DNA of 64,000 bases, taken from NCBI GenBank assembly GCA_003508835.1, contig PUFA01000567.1, forward strand, positions 1-64,000, read 5' to 3'. This document shows positions 1-9,326 of the stretch, one piece after another. Both the position numbers and the translations under genes were made by a program. Below the pieces are notes generated by a model. The model saw nothing but the letters and a program-made list of their open reading frames with translations, was not told the origin of the DNA and did no database searches. This DNA comes from Eonycteris spelaea (taxonomy: Eukaryota > Chordata > Mammalia > Chiroptera > Pteropodidae). The stretch's first letter is position 1. Every line of letters begins with the position of its first letter.

Positions 1-265
1 GAGAAACGAAGAAGTAGCCTGTCTGTAGGTGACATATCAGCAGTGCCTGGGGACCTTTCCTGCAGCAGCTTTCAGTGTGTCCTTTCTGATTTCTTGACAG
101 AGACCCCCTGAGGGCTTTGTGTCTCTGAGGCTGGGAACTGTTTCCACACAGAGAGACACACACAGTGCAGGGCCCTGTGTGCCGAGCTCAGGCTCCGCCC
201 CCCACAGACACACGCTGTCCCCACGTGGGCCTCCCTTCAGACAGGACACATGGCCCACAAGGAGC
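1..265 (+). repeat. 3' flank of a clan III (VH3-type) V gene lying just left of the window
   Basis: This stretch matches the sequence that follows the VH3-like gene at 52786 (about 53480-53745) almost base for base. It also matches the flanks after 19002 and after the hybrid VH1 genes. The V gene itself is outside the window. The match ends near 250-290, where the sequence changes to the flank type found after VH4 genes. Confidence 0.8.
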
Positions 266-949
266 ATCTGTCCCAGGACTCTATCCAATGCCATTTCTGT
301 CCTGTCTACCACACACTACCCTCCAGTTCTCTACTTACTCACGTGTATTTTGAAATCCTTTCAAAATGACCACGTGACATCTACTGTCCTAATCTCACTA
401 CTTCTTTTCAACATCCTGAGCTCCATGGGGCTGGAGCCCAGCTCTGTCTCATAGTGTCCACCCTGGCCAGTCACAGAATAGGGATTATGTGCATATATGA
501 CATTCACCTGTCCCCAGTCATCTGCTATTATTAATCTAACATGTCGGTCCATTTCTGGGCCCCCCAGGCAGGTTATACTCAGGGAGTCTAAAGGTGACCT
601 GCTTGCCCTACGTGTCATGCGCACTTATGATTCAAGGTCACACGGGAACTATTGAAGGACATGTCTGTCAGGTGGGGGCACAGCTGGTTGCTGACCAGTG
701 GGCACCACTAAGAACTCACAACCCTTATGACAGAGGACGTCAGGATGGACGCACCTATACAGAGCACCGTGTGGGACACCTCATCGGTGTCTGTGGTGAG
801 ACAGGGTCAGGGGACACGTTGGATGAGCCGGTCACTTCTCGTGGCGCTTCTTTTCCAGACTCCTGTCCTAGTGGGGTGGAACCACCACACCATGACACCA
901 CTTAGCCTTTCTTGCCTCCTTAAAGCCCAATTGAAAATACTATCATTGA

Positions 950-1720
950 GAATTCAAACTCTACCATGCGAAGTTTGAGAGGCACAATTCCATCCATAAA
1001 ATTATACCTGTAAACTCCAAAATCCATGGCTCTCTCTTATGGAAAATAAACTCTAACCCAATGTCCCCAAATATCTTACTCATTACAGCATCAGCTCAAA
1101 GTGTAAAGTGCAAAGTCTCATCTAAACATCATCTCATCAGATATTGGTGGATCTTGACGTATGATTCATCCTGAAGCGAACGTCCTCTCATGGTATGAAC
1201 GTACAAATGCAGACACGTTATGTGCCTCCAACATATGATGATGGGGCAGTCACAGGGTAGACATTCCCATCCTGAAAGGGATGAAGAGGAAAGAAAGAGA
1301 AATTGTTGGGCCAACGCTGGTCCACAGCCCAGCAAGGCAATCCCGCCAGGTTTTGATGTTGGTGATGGTCCGCTCTGGCTGGATGTCCCTTCTATGTACC
1401 CTGCAGATGTTGGTCCCACCTCGCAGACCCTCTGAGGTGCCTCTCACCCTCTGCGCCCCATAGGGAAGTCTCGCTGCAGCTCTACAGGGCGGTGGTCACC
1501 CGCAGGCTCCACTAGGTGGCAGTGACACTTGAGCTTGACTTGGTAGTCCTGTCACCTGTTAAATCTAGGGTGGTGGCTCAAGACTCTGAAAGCAAAGGAG
1601 TCCTCCCTGACGGTCCCGGCTCCTCCAAGGCTGTTCTTGCTTTTCTTAAACACAATGGGTGCTCACAGGCAAAGTGGGTTATGATCCGTCTCTATAGAAT
1701 CCAAGAGGCCCGACCACCTT
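950..1720. mobile_element. Ancient ERVL-MaLR-like internal fragment
   Basis: The text around 960-1200 (capped by phrases such as 'aaagtctcatctaaa' and 'gtatgattcatcctgaag') resembles MaLR internal sequence as I remember it. The same piece recurs at ~10445-11150, ~43940-44690 and ~54420-55170, so it predates the cassette duplications. It is non-coding here. The family assignment is from memory and needs RepeatMasker. Confidence 0.45.
1509..1522 (+). promoter_or_regulatory. CTCF motif, full consensus CCACNAGGTGGCAG
   Basis: CCACTAGGTGGCAG agrees with the CTCF core consensus at every defined position, in forward (rightward) orientation. Paralogous sites are at 54989 (CCGCTAGGTGGCAG), 44514 (CCGCTAGGTGGCGG) and a decayed one near 10986. 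It lies inside the MaLR-like repeat about 2.9 kb upstream of the VH1h gene. Occupancy is inferred. Confidence 0.65.
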
Positions 1721-2469
1721 CCTCCATTCCGCCCCACGATTTCGTCCCATTGATATCCAAATAACAGTGTTTGTGTTGGAATAACCACAGTTCTGATCCC
1801 GGCTGGTGCAGAGATGGCTGATGAATCCTGCTGGTCTTGTCCATGAAGTTTTCTGTCAGATTGTTGTTCAGCACCTCCTATCCTGCCTGCTTCATAAGAA
1901 ACTCCACACTTCTGGCTCCATGGATAGGCTGGCAGCTTTCAAGTCCCTGAGTTCTGATTAGCAGTACATGGTACTGCCATCTCTGATCCATCAATCTTCA
2001 CACATATTTAACTAGAAGCAGCAAGAAGAACCAACCACTCCTGCCCTTTGCTTAGAAATCCCCGCAGCTAACCACCCACTTTCACTGCTCACAACTCTAC
2101 CTTCCCCAAACCCCTGAAACCCACAGCCAAGCTCTTTGACACTTTGTGACAAGGTCACATTTCCTGCTGTCCTTTCTCGTTTCCATGGACACCGCACCAG
2201 AATGGCTCCCAATGTCTACACTCCAATCACCGTTGTCCTCGTGACTGTGCTCGCATTCTCCCAGAGTGTGGGAGCTTCCTCCACGGCTCTCCCGTCCTCT
2301 CTCTGAGCTCTCCACACAGTAACCTGTATCACCCTCCCAGAAAGCTTGGAATTTTCTAGCAGGCACTTACAAGACTCCCGCCTCCTACCCATCACCTGCT
2401 TCCACGTCCACGTCCACCTTCTTCAGTGCTTGTCCAGCAGCACCCACTTCTCAGTGCCACGGTCTGTCC

Positions 2470-2785
2470 CATGTGCTCAAGTTGTCATCACAACATCAAT
2501 GACTGGGTGGCTTAAATGACAGGATTTTTTTATAATCACCTGATGGGGTTGAGGAATTCCAGGAGCGGGGTCCAGATGCTTCGATACCTGGTGAGAATCC
2601 TTCCCACAGGCAGACGGCTGACTTCTAGGATGCAATGTCACATGCTGGAGAAAGGGAGAGATGTGTCTCTTTTGCCCCTCTTCTCACAAGGCCACCAGGT
2701 CATGGGTGAGGACTCACCCTTACAGTCTCATTTAACCCTAACACTTCCTAAGAACCCTTCTGCCATACAGTCCATGGTGTGTCAG
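2470..2785 (-). mobile_element. MLT1-like LTR fragment (ERVL-MaLR)
   Basis: The words 'gactgggtggcttaaatgaca', 'gagaatccttcc' and 'ctcatttaaccctaa' in this order are typical of the reverse strand of MLT1-type LTRs. Copies occur at ~12100-12405, ~45465-45775 and ~55960-56265 as part of the spacer duplications. Boundaries are approximate and the family name is from memory. Confidence 0.5.
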
Positions 2786-3744
2786 GTTCACCACAGTGGT
2801 GGGCGTACAGCTCACACATAGCGAGACCCCAGGGTTAACTGTGAGCAGGTTCGCTGACCAGAAGGACGTTCACCACGTTCCTGGTTACGTCGGCACAGGC
2901 ACAGGTTCCTGACAGCAGCGCTTACGAGACGTCCTCACGCAGAGGCCAGTGGCTCCGCAGACGTGATCGTGGACCCTGTGTCCCAGCACATCCTGGAGGC
3001 CAGGACTCCTGCGTCTCCTCCCGCCTTCCCTCAGCTTCCCCTAGGACAGAACGCCATTGTGGGTTGGCTCATGTTTCAAGAGTGACACCTCCTGGTCCGG
3101 TGTGAGGTGGCACATGCACCTATGGAGTCCAGCCAGGGAGACCGATGCCCTTTCAAATGTGACCTCGCCTGAGGTCTAACAGGTCCCTCCTTGCATTTTT
3201 CATATTCCAGCTTCCTGAGACATTGACATTGCTATGCCGTTCAGTGATTTCACGTCCAGGGATGTCTGTGCAGGTGCCACTTACACGTAGTGAGTTTTGA
3301 TCCCTACATCTAGTACAGGTCAAGGTGCCCTCTGAGCACACATGGGTGTGTGCATCTCATTCACTGAATAGTGGAAGTAGATGTGCATTGGGCAACATAG
3401 TATGTATCCACAGGGTTTCTCAGAAGCGTCCTTCATTAGAGAACCTAAAGAAACATAAAAGGTCCAGCGAGGGTCCAAAAGCTTGTGGACTCAGGAAGAG
3501 CTGATTGTGTCAGTGCGTCCATCAGCCTCAGGGAAGAGGTTCCCTTGTTTAGGATCACCCTGCACAGTAATTGGGGGTGAGTGAAGCCAATTCACTATAT
3601 CAAGAGGTGAAGCCAAAAGCATACGGTGCCCCTGAGGGAGCATCCGGAGAGTCAGGGCACAGACATTTAATACCGTCCTAGAAACACTGTGAGTCATGCC
3701 CTCTGAGCCCAGATGGCACCTTCCCCTGCAGGAGGCGGGGCTGG

Positions 3745-3759
3745 GCTGCAGGGGGCGCT
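3745..3759 (+). promoter_or_regulatory. CTCF-like motif upstream of VH1h
   Basis: GCTGCAGGGGGCGCT carries the CTCF core (CAGGGGGCGC). It lies about 0.68 kb upstream of the leader ATG at 4427. Sites at the same distance are present upstream of every other VH1-like gene (13386, 36524, 57231; decayed at ~24848 and ~46757). Confidence 0.5.
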
Positions 3760-4321
3760 CAGGAACCACCCCGTAGGGGTTGTGCATTCAGAGTAGTTTC
3801 CAGAGGGTGTGAGGGACGGGATTTCTCTGAGGGCCTGGGGCTTCCTCTTTCCACAGATCACCTAAATTTCCAATTAGACAGAGATTGCAGAAGTAGAAAT
3901 AATATTCCATTTGGAGGACCATCTGCCAGTTTTAAAGAGAGCAACAAGAACCACACTATAACAGGCAGGTCTGAAGCCTCGAGACATCTGAAGTGTGGGG
4001 AGCTGGTGGCAGGGCGTGTGTTACCAGGTGTGCCATTTAAGATACCTGGACCCAGGAATACGAGATGTGTCATAAGAGCCCAGATGCATCCAGTCTCGCC
4101 GTGTCACGCAAAAAGGATGCGCAGAGAAGAGACGTCCTGTAGGATTTTTTCTTCAGAAGGGAAAAGCTCTGTCTGCACAGAGATCAGACACCTGGACAGG
4201 GTCACATGTGCACAAGAAGCATTTGAGCCTCGGACACCATATGTTCATTGACCACAGTTTCTGTGTCATCGATTCTCTCAGTGGGGCCAAGTCTTCAGCT
4301 ATGAATACTCTGCCTATGAAT

Positions 4322-4329
4322 ATGCAAAT
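4322..4329 (+). promoter_or_regulatory. IGHV octamer promoter element (ATGCAAAT)
   Basis: Perfect Oct-1/Oct-2 octamer 97 nt upstream of the leader ATG. The companion heptamer CTCATGA, intact before the other VH1 genes, reads CTATGA here (one base missing). Confidence 0.9.
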
Positions 4330-4426
4330 GCGCTGCGGTGCACTAGGTTAAGTAGGGACCGTCTGTGTCCTCACAGCACCCACCATCACGCCTTCCCCCA
4401 CAGGCCCTGACGGCACCTCCCTCAGC

Positions 4427-4861
4427 ATGGACTGGAGCTGGAGCGTCCTCCTCCTGGTGGCACTGGCGACAGGTAAGGGGATCCCCAGCCCTGGGCTGCT
4501 TGGGGCACCAGGGCCAGTCAGGGCTCTGCACCCACTGCTGTCTCCTCTCCACAGGTGTCCACGCCCAGGTGCAGCTGGTGCAGTCTGGGGCCGAGGTGAG
4601 GAAGCCTGGGGCCTCCGTGAAGGTCTCCTGCAAGGCTTCCGGATACACCTTCACCAGCTACTATATGCACTGGGTGCGACAGGCACCAGGTCAAGGGCTT
4701 GAGTGGATGGGACGGGTTTACCCTAACAGTGGTAGCACAAGCTACGCGCAGAAGTTCAAGGGCCGAGTCACCATCACCGCAGACAAGTCCACCAGCACAG
4801 CCTCCATGGAGCTGAGCGGTCTGAGGCCTGAGGACACGGCCACATATTACTGTGCGAAAGA
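4427..4861 (+). CDS. IGHV: Clan I (VH1-like) IGHV segment, open and apparently functional; hybrid 3' end (VH1h)
   Basis: Germline V segment for the heavy-chain variable domain, joined to D-J by RAG in B-cell precursors. Leader exon 4427-4472 (starts [15 protein letters not shown]), donor GTAAGG, intron 4473-4554, V exon 4555-4861. The V region begins at 4566 ([15 protein letters not shown]) and is 296 nt, the usual VH1 length. Both canonical cysteines (CKAS; YYC), the FR2 tryptophan ([16 protein letters not shown]) and the CDR2 RVYPNSGST followed by SYAQKFKG are intact, with no stop or frameshift. It is closest in style to human IGHV1-46, with an IGHV1-69-like FR3 ([12 protein letters not shown]). 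It ends in GCGAAAGA, a VH3-like ending, whereas the true VH1 genes in the window end in GCGAGAGA. The RSS and flank are VH3-type, so the 3' end looks recombinant. One of only two fully open V genes here. Confidence 0.95.
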
Positions 4862-4900
4862 CACAGTGAGGGGACTTCAGTGTGAGCCCAGTCACAAACC
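4862..4900 (+). other. 23-RSS of VH1h 4427 (VH3-type)
   Basis: Heptamer CACAGTG (4862-4868, consensus), 23-nt spacer and nonamer TCACAAACC (4892-4900). The spacer (AGGGGACTTCAG... ending GAGCCCAG) is the VH3/VH4 kind, not the TGACGACCCACATCC... kind found after the true VH1 genes. Confidence 0.95.
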
Positions 4901-4929
4901 TCCCTGAGGGAGACTGGAGTGAGAGCTCA

Positions 4930-4946
4930 GGCCACCAGGGGGCGCT
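4930..4946 (+). promoter_or_regulatory. RSS-adjacent CTCF motif
   Basis: GGCCACCAGGGGGCGCT is a near-perfect CTCF site starting 30 nt after the nonamer, in forward orientation, pointing toward the D-J-C end. The position resembles the RSS-adjacent CTCF elements of proximal mouse VH genes. It belongs to the VH3-type flank. Confidence 0.75.
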
Positions 4947-7900
4947 CAGGGCGCACACAGCTCAGCACACACAGACCAGCCCAGCAGCAGGTGCAGAGGG
5001 AGCTGGGGAAGCGGCTTCCTTGGGGAGCAGCGATTTCCTCTCACATCTCTCAGCTGCCTCCCAGGAGAATCACTGCTTCTTCTTCGTGGCTCTAGTTTGC
5101 CCCATTCTCACTGAAGGTGAGAAAAGTAGGAAGTAACCTTCATATCAGCAGTGCCTGGGGACCTTTTCTTCACCAGCTTTCTGTGTCCTTTCTGATTCTT
5201 GACAGAGAGACCTCCTGAGGATTTTGTGTCCCTGAGGCTGGGAACTGTTTCCACACAGAGAGACACACACAGTGCAGGGCCCTGAGTGCCGAGCTCAGGC
5301 TCTGCCCCCCACAGCCACACACTGTCCCCATGTGGGCCTCCCTTCAGACAGGACACATGACCCACAAGGGAGTATCTGTTCCCCAGGACCTCTATCCCAC
5401 AGGGTCCCTGTCCTGCCTGCAGCACATGAACCTCTCGTTTTTCATTTACTCGTGTGAACGTAGAAACACCTCAACATCACCTGCTGTCATCTACGGTCCT
5501 AGTTACACTAAATCTGTTTAGTCCTGTGTCCCTGTGCTGGAGTCCCCCTCACTCTCCCAGCCGTCCCCACGTACCAGGCACCGTAGTGGGATTAAGCAAA
5601 TACGTAGCATTCACCTGCCTTCACTTCATCCCGTAACGTTCACCAAACCTGTCTGTCCATGTGTGGTCACCCCAGGCCAGTTTATGTGCACTGGTCTACT
5701 GGTGGCTATGATGTGTCCACATGTCATGCACACACATGATGCAAGTCCACACAGCATTAATGAAGGACAGGACATTCAGTGGACACAGCTGGCTGCTGAC
5801 GCACGGCCAGCACTAGCGGTTAGGAACTGAACGACACGGGTCATTCTGACAGACCCACCTGGACACATAACTGTGCTGGACGCTCGTGGGGGCTGTGGTG
5901 ATTCCCACCTCAGGGATCACAGCTGCTGTGCTCGTCACTCCTGTTGTCCCCAGACCAGTGCCATGTTCGATCTGAGATTTGTGACACCAAGTTCTGGGAA
6001 CCCTCAGAGCAGGACTGAGGCTGTACCCAAAGTGGAAGTCTGTTTAGAAGACAAAATTCTAAAATAACGGAAGCACATGAGCAACGAGTACTGAAGACGT
6101 TGGGTAAAGAATGGAATGAGCCTAAATTATTCTCAGTCCAAGCATTTAAAATTCTTTTTCTCACTTTTCTTTGTTTTACTCACTTTCTCTGACAGCATCA
6201 ATAGGATTGCACACCTCAACATTAACCATATAATGAAATTGCGTACACTGAATCAACCAGCTTCACTAATTTAGGCACTTCCAATAACGGTAAATGCTGC
6301 AAAGTGTTCTCACCGTCTGTGCTCGTATTCCTCCCCCTCCCTCAGCAAAACAGGGACCCTACGTATGAGTCTTCTGAACTGAAATCATTGATGGCAGGTG
6401 AGGAAACTTGTCTGCATCACGCAGCCTGTGTGGCTCAGAGCGATCATTAACGCACCTGTCACATCCACAGTCCTGAACCAGGACATCCGGTGGAGTCCAG
6501 TTTGGTATTACAATTTAAAAAAAGACTTTCTTTTTGCACAATTATGCCAAAAATGTGTTTCTCATTTAATGCCTTTCAATGGAACAGAAGGCAAAAACAG
6601 GAATTCTGCTTTATTCAGAAGAAGATGCTGTGTTCTCACTGTCGCTACGTTCTTAAATGTTGACTGGAGACCCCTCCTGTGAGTCTGCACTGGGCCCTGG
6701 CATGGCACAGTCGGTCTGGTGTTGTGCCTTCAGACTCCATCATGGTCTTTGCTATAAATCCTCCCCACATCTGGGAATGCTCCCATTAAGTAGGTAGCTG
6801 CAGGCAGTGTGACCAGAGTATGAGGGTTCAGGCGAGGGAGCCCGTGTGTTTGGACTTCTCTCTGGTTCCTGGTCAGAAGGAGCCCTGGAAGCTTCCCACA
6901 GACATGGTTTCCTCTTTACCTGAAGAGCATTGCTCTGCCCAGGCCTCATGTGTGTAGCCCTGCACCCCTAATCCAACTGAACAGAGATTGATCACTCTAC
7001 CTTGTAGGCCACTCACCTGCTTAGATCTACTTATACAAATAAGCTTGGCTAGTGCACCCACATTATGTGCTGGATAAAGACTGATTGATCTGTTTTATCA
7101 AACAGAACTGAATCCTGTGGAGGGACAAAGAATTCACACCCTGGACCAGGAGTTCTATAGGAATCTCCATTCCGCACTGAGGACACAGCCTCCTGTCCCC
7201 ACATCAAAGCCTCAGCCTGAGCTGAGTCGCAGTGGGGAGCTGAACCCAGCGTCCGGGAGGAAGCAGATGCTCATTCCTCATGTGCTCAGGGGTCGCACAA
7301 AGAACCTCTGAGGGTTCAACGGAGTATTTCAGGCCTATCCCCCTGGTCCACAGGGGAGGATGAAGGATGCAATGAAACAGAGAACAAATAGGGCACGGGG
7401 CCCCTCTTGAGATTGCATGAGGTCACCTTCTGCATTCCGTGTGTACGTATCTGAACACTTTCTCTATTACGATGTCGTAACATCTTTACAAACCTTTCTG
7501 GATGGGGAGAGACTTCCCCTCATGGAGACCCAATCCTTAGAGTCAGCACAGGGCCCAGCTTGGAGCAAGCCTTTCACATGGAAACTAACCCCCAGGGCCC
7601 CCGCCTATGTCTGCCTCCACGCCCCGGGACACGATGTTTCTCTGCCATCGTCATCCTCGGCTTAGCTGCCAGACAACTGCAGAACCACGTCCAGCTCTGA
7701 GCCAATTGAAATTATCCACACTAGCCAGTCACAAGCTCTTCAAGTGTCCTGCTCATCCTTTGCCAGGGAAATCGCAAGAAAACTTGGTTCAAAGGTCTCC
7801 TCTCCCTCCTGGCATGGCTCCCAACACCCTGGTGTTCCATTCGGCCCCTGGTAGCATCTCAGGCTCCTGTCTCTAGGATTCTAGGATTAATTCTCTTTTG

Positions 7901-8687
7901 CCCTGATCCCTCCTGCAATAATCAAGATTGCATGGCACTGTTAGGCGACATGAAACTGATCGATAAGCCAGATATGTGTGACCTTGGACAAGCCAAGGGT
8001 TTCTTAGTATGACACACACAGCTTGGACCTTAAGGAAACTGTATGCAAATAAAAATGCATGATAATAGAATGTTGTTTCAAAAAGAAGTTAGATCTTCAC
8101 ACAGCATAATATCATTAAAATCTATGTCATAAAAAGTTTATATAGAATATATAAAGACGACTATGTATAAAAAATAAGAAAAAGCATAATATAAAATGTC
8201 CAGCATCAGCACTCAGGTGTCTTCAAGACTGCCTGTGGGGATGAATCAGCTACTTAGACAAAAGCCAACGCACATGCCCTTAAATGAAGAAGGAGTCTGG
8301 AAAAGACCGTCTATTATTTTGGACATAATTTATAACAAAGTTGGAAAAAAGCATCATTTTACTTAAATAACGTTTATAAATAGTTGGGACCCACACATAT
8401 ATTTAGCGTGTTTGGATATGAGATTGTGTCTGACCATCATGCTAATCACCTGCCTGATCATGAGAAACACTTATAAGATTAAAAATGGTGACCACTCCAT
8501 AATCCAGGGCTTATTCGTATACTATGAGAGCAGGGCTTTCCTTTGACCTGTTTCAGTGAATCTTTCAGATACTTGCTCTGCCATCCCACACTCAGACAAT
8601 GTCTGTGTCTGAAGAGACCCACTGGACCCCAGAGAACCAGGGAGGCGGACCCAGTCCCTCCCCACTTATGAGCAGCAGGCCGCCCAC
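4947..8687 (+). repeat. Type C spacer between VH1h and VH4
   Basis: No gene seen. The first ~2.5 kb is the flank type that follows VH3 genes (compare 19524-22000) and the other VH1h genes (37732 and 58423 onward). From ~7.3 kb to the VH4 promoter the copy has diverged and is shorter: the VH1h-to-VH4 distance is 4.38 kb here against 5.10 kb in the later cassettes. AT-rich sequence at 8040-8200 aligns with the AT-rich region before the other VH4 genes. Confidence 0.8.
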
Positions 8688-8695
8688 ATGCAAAT
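8688..8695 (+). promoter_or_regulatory. IGHV octamer (ATGCAAAT) of VH4-like gene
   Basis: Perfect octamer 116 nt upstream of the leader ATG, in the same context (CCGCCCACATGCAAATTCC) as the octamers at 42193 and 62897. Confidence 0.9.
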
Positions 8696-8803
8696 TCCTC
8701 CTCCAGCCCCAGGGTAAAACCTGTCTGGGCTGGGGACGCTCACCGCTCTCTCCTCACACAGGGCTCAGGTCTCTGGGGAAGCAGCGCTGTGGTCGAAGTG
8801 ACG

Positions 8804-9231
8804 ATGAGACTGTGGGGTCTTCTCCTGTGCCTGGTGACAGCCCCCCAAGGTGAGTGTCTCAGATGTCAGACAGGGGTCTCTGCGTTGGCTGTGACCGCAT
8901 GTGACTACAGGCTCTATTGTCCTTGTCTCCAGGTGTCCTGTCCCAGCTGCAGCTTCAGGAGTCGGGCCCAGGACTGGTGAAGCCCTCGCAGACCCTCTCG
9001 CTCACCTGTGCTGTCTCTGGGTTCTGTCACTAGCAGTTACTACTGGAGCTGGATCCGCCAGCGCCCTGGGAAAGGATTGGAGTGGCTGGGGTACTGGACA
9101 GGAAGCACAAGCTACAACTCAGCATTCCAGGGTCGCATCTCCATCACCGCTGACACGTCCAGAAACCAGTTCTCCCTGCAGCTGAACTCCGTGACCAGCG
9201 AGGACACGGCCCTGTATTACTGTGCGAGAAA
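8804..9231 (+). pseudogene. IGHV: Clan II (VH4-like) IGHV segment with a frameshift in CDR1
   Basis: Leader exon 8804-8849 (MRLWGLLLCLVTAPQ), donor GTGAGT, intron 8850-8932, V exon 8933-9231. FR1 ([15 protein letters not shown]) is open, but in CDR1 (about 9019-9033) two bases are missing compared with the expected ...TTC TCT GTC ACT... reading. FR1 and the rest of the V region are therefore in different frames, and TAG is met in CDR1. Downstream of the shift everything reads well: [23 protein letters not shown]2 [14 protein letters not shown] (two residues shorter than usual), [22 protein letters not shown]. The promoter and RSS are perfect. With a single 2-nt lesion it could be a recent pseudogene or an assembly error. 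Confidence 0.9.
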
Positions 9232-9270
9232 CACAGTGAGGGGACCTCAGTGTGAGCCCAGACAAAAACC
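9232..9270 (+). other. 23-RSS of VH4-like gene 8804, full consensus
   Basis: Heptamer CACAGTG (9232-9238), exactly 23-nt spacer and nonamer ACAAAAACC (9262-9270). Both elements match the ideal consensus, the best RSS in the window. Confidence 0.97.
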
Positions 9271-9310
9271 TCCCAGTTAGACGGGAGGGGGAGCTGCAGG
9301 GATCAATCAG

Positions 9311-9326
9311 GTCACCAGGGGGCGCT
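9311..9326 (+). promoter_or_regulatory. RSS-adjacent CTCF motif
   Basis: GTCACCAGGGGGCGCT, forward orientation, 41 nt after the nonamer. One mismatch (T for C) against the version after VH1h genes. Confidence 0.7.

Larger units (their letters stand above)
266..4321 (+). repeat. Type A intergenic spacer leading to a VH1h gene
   Basis: About 4 kb without a gene. It is nearly identical to 53750-57790 and clearly homologous to 9500-13950 and 43000-47330, the spacers that follow VH4-like genes and lead into VH1-like genes. It contains MaLR-like retroelement pieces, a consensus-quality CTCF motif at 1509 and a CTCF-like site at 3745. Short open frames here are not conserved between copies and look non-coding. 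Confidence 0.85.

Noticed and set aside
4518..4958. Minus-strand frames of ~146 codons opposite VH1h genes (also 37303-37743)
   Set aside because: They are antisense shadows of the conserved V exon; their conservation is explained by the sense gene.
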